From assembly GCA_963402885.1 (NCBI GenBank), contig OY727096.1, positions 28,935,820 to 28,999,819 of the forward strand: a stretch of 64,000 bases of DNA, in the 5' to 3' direction. Below, piece after piece: positions 11,270 through 22,332 of this stretch. The stretch's first letter is position 1, and every line of letters starts with the position of its first letter. The notes under the pieces are model-generated. The model did not search any database. It was not told where the DNA came from and was given only the letters and a program-made list of their open reading frames with translations. Origin of the DNA: Antedon bifida (lineage: Eukaryota; Echinodermata; Crinoidea; Comatulida; Antedonidae). A program made the position numbers and the translations under genes.

Positions 11270-11830
11270 AGACCCATTATTTCGGGCAATGGCACTGCTA
11301 CAGAGAAAATTTCTGAATATGTGGATGATTTACTTAGACCATATGTGACTGATCTCCCTTCATACATTCAGGACTCCACGGACTTTATCCGCAAAATTAA
11401 CCAAATTCAAAATTTACCTAATAATTCTGTTCTGGCTACATTAGATGTTTCATCATTGTATACTAATATCCCTCACGAAGAAGGAGCCGACGCATGTATT
11501 TTAAATTACATACAAATTCCAGGCAAAACGCCTACTAAAGCTCATTTACGAGAACTGGTCATGTTGATTTTAACCAACAACAATTTTATTTTTGGAAATG
11601 ACCATTACCTTCAAATTCATGGCACAGCGATGGGCACAAAAATGGCGCCATCTTTTGCAAATTTATTTATGGGACAATTTGAGGCCAATTTTCTGTCCCT
11701 CCAACCAAACAAACCACTTGTTTGGTTTAGATACATTGACGACATCTTCATGATCTGGACCCATGGTGAAGATAATTTGGAATCTTTTCTTCTCAATATT
11801 AATGCAGCCCACCCAACTATCAATTATTAA
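11270..11830 (+). pseudogene. Reverse transcriptase fragment of the Penelope-like element
   Basis: Contains the RT palm motifs up to YIDDIFMIW and the residues leading to AAHPTI. The frame then enters the inserted LINE end and meets a TAA at 11828-11830. The N-terminal portion of RT and anything upstream are missing. Confidence 0.8.
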
Positions 11831-12200
11831 GAAAAATTATAAAAATTAAGTGGCCGTATACAATCAGAAATATAGAACTATATAGCAGAACGAAAGAACT
11901 AAAATGGTCAAACATAATAAGGAAAAGAAAATACAAATGGACCGGACATATGCTAAGGCTTCCGATGGACACTCCAGCCAAATTAGCGTTGACAGAATCC
12001 ATTCGAAAAGTTAAAAGACCAGTGGGCAGACCAAAAACTACCTGGATAGGAAACATAAATAAAGAACTCAAAAAAGCAAATACATCGATCGCAAAATTAA
12101 TGACAGACCATCAGACCACCAAAAGAGAGTCATGGAAACGATTAGCGTACGCAATGTCTACCCAAGACGAATAGCGTAACGGATGATGATGATGATGATG
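11824..12200 (+). mobile_element. 3' end of a non-LTR retrotransposon inserted in the Penelope-like element
   Basis: A 377-bp insertion flanked by a perfect 13-bp target duplication (acccaactatcaa at 11811-11823 and 12201-12213). It encodes a typical C-terminal non-LTR tail (WTGHMLRLP..., then RPVGRPKTTW...) ending at a stop at 12174, and finishes with a (gat)n tail. The severe 5' truncation and short tandem 3' tail fit target-primed reverse transcription by an RTE-like element; the clade is an inference. Confidence 0.85.
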
Positions 12201-12213
12201 ACCCAACTATCAA

Positions 12214-13213
12214 ATTTACAGCTACCAAATCCACTAGTAGCGTTGATTTTTTGGACACTATAGTGACCATAGAAAATGGTACACTCAAAACTGACCTATT
12301 CCGTAAACCCACGGATAAAAATATGTACCTGCTTCCTAGCAGTTGTCACCCCCGACACTGTACTAAAAACATACCGTACAGTCAAGCATTACGTATCAGA
12401 CGTATCTGTTCTTCAGATTTAGATTTTCAGAATCGTACCGAAGAACTAACCGGACATCTCCGGAATAGAAATTACAAGAAGGAATACATCGAAACTGCTA
12501 TAAAGAAAGCAAAAGATATTCCTCGATGTCAAACACTGACGTACAAACCACGTCAGCCAAAAAAATCGACCAGAGTGCCATTGGTCACAACCTACCACCC
12601 TAGGTTGCCTCCATTACGGGCTATTATTGAGAAACATATGCCCATTCTACAGTCCACAGAACGTCTCAGGACTGCTTTTCCGGAACCACCCATTATTGCA
12701 TTTCGTAGACCTCCCAACCTTCGTGATATATTAGTCAGATCCAAATTTAAGAGTGAAATTAACTCTCATGACAGCCAAAATTTGGGCAGTCACCTTTGCG
12801 GCAAATCTTGCAAAACTTGTTCATTGGTTGATTCTACTGAAAAATTTCAGAGTAACCAAACTGGCCGCATTTTTCGGATAAGACAATCAATTAATTGTCT
12901 AACCAAAAACGTCATTTATCTCATATACTGTAATATTTGTGGCAAACAGTACGTCGGAGAAACAAAAAACACTCTCCGCATGAGAATGACACAACACAGA
13001 TCAGCTATCAAAACATTAAAGCTTGATCAACCTGTAGCCGAACATTTTAATTCAGCTGGTCACTCGATTGCAAATTTCAGAGTTATTGCAATAGACCACG
13101 ACGTCAAATGGAGCGACAAAACTCGCAAAGACAAAGAAAACCACTGGGAATTACTACTTAAAACCACAAAACCTTTTGGACTTAACATTAGGAACATACT
13201 CCCAGATCGGTAA
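12214..13213 (+). pseudogene. C-terminal Penelope-like fragment with GIY-YIG endonuclease domain
   Basis: About 330 residues open to a TAA. It carries the RT thumb region (DLFRKPTDKNMYL is the conserved Penelope-type motif), basic linker, CX3CX2C cluster, and GIY-YIG nuclease core. It has no start codon of its own role, since it is the continuation of the RT frame. The endonuclease domain looks intact by eye. Confidence 0.8.
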
Positions 13214-13455
13214 AATTATGCCATTGACTACCAAAATTTAAGTTTCAATATTAACCACCATTTTAGCTTTTTTTAGTTCCAGTCCAAAATTGTTTATATC
13301 TCTACCAAGCTACCTTCTTTGTTTTCTACTCTTATTCAGTCTCCACCCACTATTCAACACGCTGTTTCTATTGTTATATTTCTTTTATTCCTGTCCACCC
13401 AGGCAGCACTTGCCAACTCATATGCTATGACTTTATCCAAATTCCCTCACTTGCA

Positions 13456-13491
13456 CTGATGAAGGGCTAGTGTTGCCCGAAAGCTCTGCTA
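13456..13491 (+). ncRNA. Hammerhead ribozyme-like motif 3' of the Penelope-like element
   Basis: CUGAUGA (13456-13462), stem II GGGC/GCCC with a 7-nt loop, GAAA (13479-13482), then a minimal helix III (AGC ucu GCU) followed by A at 13491, giving a CUA cleavage triplet. This is the catalytic core order of a type I hammerhead as described for Penelope-like elements. I cannot see a convincing helix I in this copy, so it may need a partner copy or be decayed. Confidence 0.45.
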
Positions 13492-13618
13492 ACTTTTCTG
13501 GCTGTTTACATTATCGTTTTGATTTAGCTTTTCGCTTTTTTATTTGTATCTCCATTGAGATCCAGCCACTGATACCCACAGCATTGTCATTTTTTTCAGT
13601 AATTTGCCTTTGGATTTA

Positions 13619-13828
13619 TATATATATAAACACATTAGGCAATGAACATTAATTCGAAACCGCCCGGTGATATACTGAAATTTTAATTAATTAATTTGAA
13701 ACGATAAAGATGAGGAAATCTGTGAGAATGAGAAAAAGTCGCCCCAACCGAGACTCGAACTCGGACCGCCTGCTTGATATGCAGATGTCCTAACCATTAG
13801 ACCACTGGGGCTTTCATGGTATTGTTCA
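13619..13828. repeat. Direct repeat containing a tRNA gene, copy 1
   Basis: About 210 bp starting in a TA run, including cacattaggcaatgaacatt and the complete tRNA gene, and ending ggtattgttca. An essentially identical copy lies 365 bp further on (13984-14193). Both abut TA microsatellites, so slippage or unequal exchange between TA runs could explain the duplication. Confidence 0.8.
13741..13811 (-). tRNA. tRNA gene, anticodon AUC by position (Asp-type?), copy 1
   Basis: On the minus strand the 71-nt sequence folds as a full cloverleaf: 7-bp acceptor GCCCCAG/TTGGGGC, D arm GTCT...GGAC, 5-bp anticodon stem around loop ATATCAA, T arm CCGAG-TTCGAGT-CTCGG. The internal A box (TGGTCTAATGGTTAGG-like) and B box (GTTCGAGTC) of RNA polymerase III promoters are present. 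The loop gives anticodon ATC, which would read an Asp codon, unusual because animals normally use GTC. It could be a tRNA-derived repeat head rather than a working tRNA. No CCA is encoded. Confidence 0.75.
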
Positions 13829-13983
13829 AGCTCGATTGGATAGCGACTCTTTAACATTCTCGGCGTGGTACGGCGGAACAGCACTAGTCCTCAGTTGTAC
13901 GCACGCGCAACAGAGATCAAATTGATACGCCCTCATCTTTCAGTATTTTTGTTCACGAGGCGGGATCTCCGAAGAGATACTTT

Positions 13984-14193
13984 TATATATATAAACACAT
14001 TAGGCAATGAACATTAATTCGAAACCGCCCGGTGATATACTGAAATTTTAATTAATTAATTTGAAACGATAAAGATGAGGAAATCTGTGAGAATGAGAAA
14101 AAGTCGCCCCAACCGAGACTCGAACTCGGACCGCCTGCTTGATATGCAGATGTCCTAACCATTAGACCACTGGGGCTTTCATGGTATTGTTCA
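13984..14193. repeat. Direct repeat containing a tRNA gene, copy 2
   Basis: Second copy of the 13619-13828 unit, offset 365 bp, followed directly by a (ta)n run. Confidence 0.8.
14106..14176 (-). tRNA. tRNA gene, anticodon AUC by position, copy 2
   Basis: Identical to the copy at 13741-13811 over all 71 positions, with the same cloverleaf and internal promoter boxes. Identity of both the tRNA and its flank points to recent duplication, not to selection on the tRNA alone. Confidence 0.75.
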
Positions 14194-14268
14194 TATATAT
14201 ATATATATACTGAGGTTGAAGTTATCAGACCGTTAGGATAGAGTGCTCAATACCAAGGTAGAGCATAA

Positions 14269-14423
14269 ATAAATAAAATAACAGCAGAAAACTTGGTTAC
14301 TTCATTGTTTTAATCACTACAAATTTGTTTCGTACGACCAGCATGTCATGCTGGTCGTACGAAACAAATTTGTAGTGATTAAAACAATGAAGTAACCAAG
14401 TTTTCTGCTGTTATTTTATTTAT
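14269..14423. repeat. 155-bp near-perfect palindrome
   Basis: Two perfect 77-bp inverted arms (14269-14345 and 14347-14423) with one central base. Each arm reads outward from catgctggtcgtacgaaac, which resembles the 3' half of the hammerhead core (cGAAAC aaattt GTA) seen in neighbouring Penelope-type ends. It is therefore probably a head-to-head junction of two truncated retroelement termini. Confidence 0.9.
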
Positions 14424-14429
14424 ATATAT

Positions 14430-14810
14430 ATATATAAATCAAAGAGCTGCATAGGCAGGATATAGAAAAAAAATCAAGATCAAATAAGTTAAAACTGCCT
14501 CAATATAGATTTATTTTTACGACATGTTTCGGGCATAGCCCATCATCAGGTGAAGAGAATTGTAACAAAGGATAACATATATAAGTCACAAAATTACATA
14601 ATAAAACAAATCAGCCAATCAAAGATGTTAACAAACAAAAGGCATAGTTATAAAGGCACACCTCCAAAAGCTATGGGGTACAAAGCAGAAATGGTTGCTT
14701 ATAAAGCAGGAAATTTAAAACAAAGAAAAAAGCTTAAAGTGTAAATAATTGTTAATATGTGAATGTCTCTGGCAAAATTAATTAAAATTATATATATATC
14801 GCCCCACACC
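14430..14810 (-). mobile_element. Penelope-like element terminus (fragment)
   Basis: Contains the hammerhead-like motif at 14518-14549 (minus) and the segment gctgcataggcaggat, which also appears inverted near 54.39 kb beside another hammerhead-like core. No RT or nuclease coding remains. Bounded on the left by a TA run. Confidence 0.5.
14518..14549 (-). ncRNA. Hammerhead ribozyme-like motif (minus strand)
   Basis: On the minus strand: CUGAUGA (14543-14549), stem II GGGC-uau-GCCC, GAAAC (14526-14530), pentaloop AUGUC, then GUA as the cleavage triplet. The 2-bp helix III is typical of retroelement hammerheads. Helix I is not obvious, so catalytic competence is uncertain. Confidence 0.5.
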
Positions 14811-17076
14811 CTTGGATCCGCATCTGATACTACAGTGTAATGTATTAAACTAATAACACATGTAAACAATAATTTAGGCCTATAGGCTTATTCATTTTGT
14901 CATTGAAGCAAACTTTATTATTCTCAGAAAAAACGTGAAAAAAGCTAAACTGATTTACAAAATTGTTTCTACAAACCTACATACATAAGTGAAAAAGAAT
15001 ATTGAATGTGGTAGGCCTATATGTGGTTATACTGTAATAACATATCCATAGCATAAGCTATTTTAAACTTGTAAGGTACTGATTGTGTATACAAGAATAT
15101 GTTATATTAAATTAATTTTCTAAATATTTAATATCAGGATTATTCAATTAATAATAATGAATTCAACCAGTGTCAACCATTTTTGGATTCTATTTAAGTT
15201 TTGTAATGATTTGAACAATTTAGCACCTATAATGCTGAAAGAGTCGTTCAAAATATGTATGTGTATAATGTTCTGATTAAAGAGATCAATTAAATAAATT
15301 ACTGATTATTATTGTTTTGATCATAATATATTTAATGACTACGAGGAAAAATACAAAAGCAATTGAAATAAAGAACAATTAGGATTAAAGAAATAATATA
15401 TAAAATTATATGTTATATAAGTACTTTAAATATAAGTATATATTGTGTATCTTAAATGCATAATTAAGTATTTTAAATGTATTTTAACATACCGTATATC
15501 CAGAAAGTAAATGTTTCATAGTTATGACAAATAGAGCTGATGAAAGTAGGCATAAGCAATTCCGTTATTTGAAAATGCTAAGTTCTACATTAAAATCAAC
15601 ACCATACTATACTAGGATCTTTTTTTGGATATAATACACATTATAGGCCTATTCAAATACATTTTACTTTTTTAAATACCAATAAAAATAAATTTAAATA
15701 CAAAACTTATTATTATTATTATCAAAAGTATTGACAATTAATATATAAAGTATAATAAATTAAATTTATTAATTTTTTCTCATTTGTGAGACTATTATTC
15801 ATTCATTAATACTAGGCATATTTTCTATCAGCGCTATCCGCTTCCGAAAAAATTAATTCCCCAGAGGATCTCAAAGCAGGCAAACTTATCTTACATCCTA
15901 ACAGAAACATTGCAATTTAAATAGCTTAGAAACAGGTTTTTTGTTGAAATTTTTATATTTTATGTTAAATTAGCAACTGTGGAAATTAGTTTCACTAATA
16001 CTAAATTGAAAAAAGTATAACTTATTACACATTCTGTGGTCCACTTCCAAATTGTAGTCTTGGCATTTGAAGCACTGTATGAAATGCAATAGAAATGAAT
16101 ATTGTTATATGGTATGTATACGGTACTGACTACTTACGTATATATCATTGAATAATAACAACTTTGTTAACAGTATAATAATTGGTAAATCACCCAGACC
16201 TGATGGTATACAACTATCAAACAGTAATAATTAGTTGGTAATTCAGCCTAAATGCACGAAGCTATTGCAGATGTCAGTAGGACTATTTTTATGGCACGTC
16301 ATCCCAGGGAAGAACAACCGTGATCTGGGCTTTTGTTGATCAGTAAGGTTGAAGCAAGCAGTAGACTTACTTTTCTTACCTGCATTATTTTACAGAATTA
16401 AGACTTGTTTAGACCCATCATCTTCTGAATCATCTAATATAAGCCAGTAAGAGTAAGTAAGATAAGAAAGAAACAAAATGTAATTATTAAAAAAAATGAT
16501 AATGGATATATTGGACCACTGTATGTAGTGAAAAGAAGAAATTTAATGCTCTGTTGATATTGAGTATTATAGTGTGTATACGTGTTGATGATAATGAAAT
16601 GATAATATACTGCCGATATGGCTCATGGCGCTGTTTGCATCAACAACTGGTAAAAACATCAGTAAATAGTGAAGTTTTCAGATTGTTTTAAAGCTGTTTA
16701 GACTAGTGGAGCATTTAACTTTTAAAATGTTTTTATATTTAATGTAGGTACTACTAATAATAGTAGAACATAACATTTGGGTTGACTTTAATGGTACGAT
16801 GATCCGTGAATTTATAATCTGTTTGTTAGACAGCAACTAAAGTAGCTATAGGACTTTTAGATGGGGCCAACACTCACGTGATGGAAATGCATCCCGAATG
16901 AGAATACAAATTTAACATCATACTAATGAACGACAATGTTATTGAATTAAATGTTGTGATAATTGCAAAGTTGTACGAGTTCATACGGTACAGACAAAAT
17001 TAAGTCCACGATTACAAATGTGACACTTTACGAATACCCTTGGTTCCGTGGGGCACGGTATGTAAAAACTGTAGGA
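14811..17076. other. Intergenic, AT-rich
   Basis: I see no gene, RNA or clear mobile element here. The 3' untranslated region of the AFMID gene probably occupies the right end. Confidence 0.5.
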
Positions 17077-20000
17077 CTAAGAAAGTGTTGTAGAAAGAAT
17101 CAATTTCCTTACTTCTGTTAGAATATAATCTTCCTTCATTAGGTTTTCAACCAAATCAAAATGATCCACATTTGGAATTACTTTGTACTCTGCATTCACT
17201 CCGACATCTTTGCAAGACTGAAATATTAGTTAAAAGGATGAGAAGTACTACAAAGTAGTAATATTACTGTATAACAACGAACACAATATAACACTATCCA
17301 GCAACTAGGCCTATATACAAATTAAGCTCAGAAACTGAGAAAAATACTTGTCAAAGTAGAGATACCGACAGAGGGTGCATTATTATTTTCCACTATATGG
17401 AGCACCGAATCTTTAAAATAGACAGGTAGTTTGTTTTAGCCTATAATAACAAACCCCATCACAGAGATATGACAATGAGGTAAGTAGATGATACAATATA
17501 ATAATTGAATCATGAATGTACTCCAGAACACGCCATTGTAATTATAATATAGGGGTTCCATACCTTTGCATAGTTAGACGATTGCTCTTTGTATTCAGGT
17601 GATTCATTCTCACCAACAACAACATGAACTACTTCCATACTGCTGCAGTGTTTCCCAACATCACCAACATGTGCCATAGGGCTCTCTTGCTTGGCTATTT
17701 CTCTGCAAACAAATATTTTTGCTGTTTAGTTCAAACCTAAAAAAAGATTCAGTTTTAAAAAGCAGTGCTGTGTAGTTTTGTGGCATCATTTGATATAATC
17801 AACTTTCACATCAGGTTTCTGAGCTGATGCTTTTGTTAACATACACCTACTATAACCAATCCTACGCATTAGCTAATTCAGGTCGTTGTCTCTCTGGTTC
17901 ACCTTATATCTTTCAGTTGTACCCTACATACAAAAAAAAGTATAAATCGCTGAGTCTTAAACAAGCACTAAACTTCTAACTTTTCTTTTCAAGGCAAGTT
18001 GTAAACTATTAGTTTTGCAAGGGTTTATTATGAATATTACCAGCACAGAGGTGTATTATAACATTTCAGATTCTCCAAGGTAATTTTTTCTCAAAGGGTT
18101 TATTTTTTTACCGAAGCATGCAAAATGATTATTAAATAAATATATCATATCTTCACTATCATTGCTGTTGTGTGTTTTTTTAAACGTACTCTGTCATGCG
18201 GAGCTCATCGTTCAATGATGATGTTTGAAACAGAGGGAGTAAGTCATAAACTCCGCTTAACAGAACAGCACCTAAAATAAATAAGGAAGTCAAAGAATAA
18301 CCAGTTGTCAAGAAAACAAGTTTATTTATCTTTTAAAAAAGCTTAATTCAATTGTTCGGAAAAAATGTTTAAAACAAATGTATTTTAACTTTAATAGATT
18401 GGTAGCAACATACAATATGTACAATTGTAAACAAATAAACATGTAGCAAGAATTAACATTGACATCATAAAATTGATATTTTATAATTTCCGTTGAAAAC
18501 TGTAATTTTAGTAATTTTCATCAATTAAATCTCATGTACTTTACTTTACTCTCAGGGTAAAATATTACATATAGGAAGCACAATTTTTAAGCCATGGCGT
18601 TCGATATTTAGTCGCGGTATAGGTCGTCTTAGAACACATCGCACACATAATTCTAACATTAAAAAATATAAACGTGCAATGTGCCACCATGTGTAATAAT
18701 TGTGATTACAATATTAAACAATATACCTCTTATGGGATTGCTGGTCAATTGAAGTTGCTGTACCCAATCAACTTCCAGTATTCTTGAAACCAAAAAGGCA
18801 CCGGCTGAATGTCCTGTCAAATACATTCCCCTGAATAACAAATAGTAACATTATTAAAATATAAATTTTTTAATTTAATTTTTAAAGGATGGATAAAATA
18901 AAGAACGCATGTACCTTGATTTTGTAAACTTGTTCAAAATAAAACCAACTGCTGTCTTGTTTTGGTTCACTATTTCTGGTACAGATGCTGTAAAAATACA
19001 AAGCAAATATATGTTTATGTTATGTACATCGGTGGAGCTGTTAACTTGGTTAACGTGTTTGCCTTCTAATTCCAAGGTCCTGGGGTTAATTCTGACCACC
19101 TAAGTGCCAGGATTGTAAATCACGACTCTTTCAGCTCCACTCCCTGAGCCTCAAATGAGAGCACAATAAATTATAAAATAGTTTATCCATCCTGTAATCT
19201 GTTGAATGCGTATTAAATTGTTTAAATAGAAAGAAAAAAAAGGTCCGCATTTGTGAAATAGACTAGAAAATCATATTAATATTTAAGAAAAGAAAAACAT
19301 AAAACAGTTGTATTTGTCTCTTTACCATTATTAATTAATACATATTTTTATCTTCATTTAATTTCAATTTCTGTTATATTCATATTGTATTTATTTGTAC
19401 CTAATTCTAATCTTGATCATATTAATGGGTCTTTAATTTATTTTTGTTCTTTTTTTATTTCCATTACCATTGTTATTATTACTGTCATTGAATAAATGTT
19501 ATTTAGACTTGAACCATACAACACCACCTACTGTACATGGTAAAGAATCGGACTGGCAATACAAATGCACAGTTTAATATCTGCCTCTCATGCTAGAAGA
19601 TGCTTCTATCATTTCGTAATTCACCTTCAAACTCGATTCAGACTGACCCAGGGTACATAAAAGCCCCTGTGCATATTAAGAACTGCTTTGAGAGCTTACC
19701 TTTTGGTGCTAGGTCATATCCTATGCAAACAAATATTGCGCCATGTTTTACAAATTGTTCAGCAATGCAAACATAATCTTCAGGACTGAATATAAACAAC
19801 ATATCTATTATTTTTTATAATTTTTTATTTTTTTTATATTAGTTTTGTAATTATATTTATTTCTATATGGACAATTGAATTGAATAACCACAACTGTCTC
19901 GTTCGTGAGCTTAATTGTCTTTAATTTTCTGTCTGGAAACTTATTTCAGCCTCAATTTGCGTTTTTTTAAACATTTAGAAGTAACATAAAATTGACAAAA

Positions 20001-22085
20001 ACGTAAGAAAGTTTTATACGAGACCATAAAAAATAAAGAAAAACAAACATCTGTTAGAAATAGATTGTAGAGTACCGTACCCGCAGTACCACTGAGCCAT
20101 TTTCTTGTTTGTTTATAATGAAGAAATATTATTTGAATATTTTATACGGATACTTCACAACTAATTTGTTTTAAAATAAACTCACCGTCCAGCTAACCAA
20201 CCTCCTCCATGGATAAATACAATCACTGGGGCGTCTGAAAGTCCAGATATTAATAATGTACCGTATAAATTAATGATGAAAAAATGATTAGGCCCTATAT
20301 ACTGTATTGAATAACAATTGTATTAATCCCAGTTCAAAATTTTAAAAAGGAAAAGGTTTCATTGTTAGTAAGTATCTGGTTCATACTTTGTACAGCTACT
20401 AAACCATTTTTATTATTTTTTGAATATTTTTCCTTCTCTATATTAAGGGGAACATAACAAGAATTAATTTAATTTCTCACCATCATCATGTTCTGTTGGG
20501 TACACAATTTCTAATTTCTGAGAATCAGAAGAACCAAAAACAACATTTTCTGTACGATATTTCTGGGGAACAATCTTTGAAGCTAGAAAATAATGTTCAG
20601 TTCAAATGTTACTATAATGAATTAGAAAGTGAGATGAAGTAAAGTAGGCCTACAGAAAAGACCTGCAGAATACCGATTTAATTTGTGTGCGATCTGTCTT
20701 GTATGCCTATACCTTTAATTATGAAAGCTTTTCTTTTCGAAAAACTTTACTTGATAGGTTGCCCTAAAGATTTGTTAATGCTATCAGAAAATCAAACATT
20801 TTTATATACCTGTGGTCAGAACTTTGTAGTGCGTATCAACAATTTCATTTGATGGTAGACGTTTAGACCACCTGCTGGGACTGTATGCTATTAATGCATG
20901 TGCTTGTGTTATGAACTGTATAAAATGATAACAAATTAAAACATTAATTTATTTAAATCAAGGTTCGTTTTGATTTTGAATCTGTGATATCATTACAATT
21001 TGTTTTATGTACCCAAAATTACGGGCGATTTCCGCTGAACGACGGAATAATGAGCTATTAAAGTCGTCGCACCTTTCTTTAACTTATATATTAAAATAAA
21101 AAAAAGATATTCTATATCAATATATTAAGGTGTATGTCAGTAATGTTTGCACATAGCGTTCGTGTTTCAGATAAAAAAAAAAAACACTTTATAACCGACT
21201 TTGTTTTTATAAAATCATTGATACAATTATATAAACAAGACATTGTATATGGCTGCAGTCGCGTGCTCAAGTTAGTGTTTACCGACCGACCACCGACCGA
21301 CCGACCGACATAGTTGCACGCGACTAAAATGCATTTTTTTAATTGTGTAATTGGGAAGAAGGTGTTTTAAAGGTCTATTCTATATGACCTTAATTGCCAC
21401 TACTACTACTACTATCCTACTTTTCTTGTTTGTGTGTCTTTTAAAATTTAATGAATTAAATTACATTTTTTCTCAGCAAGGTGAATAAAAATACTACTAT
21501 ACTATGATATTAGAATGTGGCAACACAGATCTTTACCAACTTCAAGTTACCACCATGCTTGTTTAGCAGCGACCGCATCACTCAGTCAAAAATGACTATT
21601 TCAATCAATTCTTTTATTTCGGAAATTTCATTCATATCAACAAACGTACGTACAAACAGAAAAAAAAATTCGCAAATTATAGACGTTAGTGATTTTCCTT
21701 ATCATACAGTAGTAGACCTATACAGCAGGTCAGAGTGCGTTAAGCTTGGTTCTCACTAGGACGCAGATCAGCACACCTGTAGACGATCCACTACTCTTTG
21801 CGAATAGTGTACCAAGTTCTTTAACGTGCACTATGTACACGGGACCAACGGCTTTACGTTCCATCCGAAGGACGAGGCAATACAAGTAAAGCATCTTGCC
21901 TAAGACTACAGTTTGTATGGTACAGACAGGCTCGAACCCATGCCTATCACATGCTAGTCCGATCATTACACTATCACCCTACAGCACCCGTCTCCCATCC
22001 AGAATGTAACCAGGAGTAACTTTATTATACAAATTGAAGAATTTACCTAAAATAGACACTCACTGGCCTACTATATACTCACCAT
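17077..22085 (-). CDS. AFMID: Kynurenine formamidase (arylformamidase), 10 exons
   Basis: Hydrolyses N-formyl-kynurenine to kynurenine and formate in tryptophan breakdown (cytosolic alpha/beta hydrolase). Exons on the minus strand: 20810-20915, 20481-20582, 20186-20234, 19700-19785, 18915-18987, 18727-18830, 18190-18271, 17564-17702, 17077-17217, all with gt/ag ends and matching phases. They encode YSPSRWSKRLP, oxyanion motif HGGGW (79-83), GYDLAP, nucleophile motif GHSAGA (Ser148), SGVYDL, VVVGENESPEY and VDHFDLVENL (His267). The Ser-acid-His order fits the family, but the acid position is Glu235 where the family has Asp. Exon 1 is tentative: an ATG at 22083-22085 directly followed by a GTGAGTATA donor is in phase with exon 2, giving 294 residues, close to the usual ~300. 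Without it the gene starts upstream of 20915. Confidence 0.9.
20810..20915 (-). other. AFMID: AFMID exon 2 (first confidently identified exon)
   Basis: Encodes FITQAHALIAYSPSRWSK and onward to HYKVLTT. The YSPSRW motif is a family marker near the N terminus. Acceptor TTATACAG and donor GTATAT flank it. Confidence 0.85.
21043..21767. repeat. Local direct duplication, copy 1 (in presumed AFMID intron 1)
   Basis: Matches 22333-23093 with a few indels, from acggaataatgagctatta through a gaccgacc foldback to gcgttaagcttggttctcac. No coding potential. Confidence 0.8.
21257..21325 (+). repeat. Foldback element with gaccgacc core, copy 2
   Basis: agtcgcgtgc ... accgaccgaccgaccgac ... gcacgcgact: inverted ends around a gaccgacc tetranucleotide core. 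Confidence 0.7.
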
Positions 22086-22332
22086 CGTGTTGTATGCCCT
22101 TTTATGGTTGCAAAAAGATAATGATAATAATGCACTGCAATAATGTACTGTGCTGACTGTGACAGAGAAGATGCAATTAAGGCTGGATCATCAGGATTTA
22201 ACATTAATATACAAGGTGCAGAATTCTATGAAGTGGTGAGGAAATGTGCATTAGTTTTTGGAGTCGGGTACGGTAGTGAATTTAGGAAATAGCCTCTCCT
22301 TCTGAGCCGAACCTATTTTTGTATTCTCGTTA

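Larger units (their letters stand above)
11270..13500 (+). mobile_element. Penelope-like retroelement, 5'-truncated and interrupted
   Basis: The first part (11270-11823) encodes a Penelope-type reverse transcriptase: RPIISGNGTATEKISEYVD, DVSSLYTNIPHEEG, GTAMGTKMAPSFANLFMGQFE and the catalytic FRYIDD. The second part (12214-13213) continues in the same frame and ends with a Cys-rich segment and a GIY-YIG endonuclease signature (YLIYCNICGKQYVGET, then LRMRMTQH). Removing the 390-bp insertion unit (377 bp plus one target duplicate) rejoins the frame. The 5' end starts inside the RT domain after a TA microsatellite. A hammerhead-like motif follows the stop. EN+ Penelope-like elements are known to carry such ribozymes. 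Inactive as it stands. Confidence 0.85.

Noticed and set aside
18909..19103. Short open frames over AFMID exons in other frames
   Set aside because: Shadows of exon 6 and its intron; the spliced minus-strand model explains the sequence.
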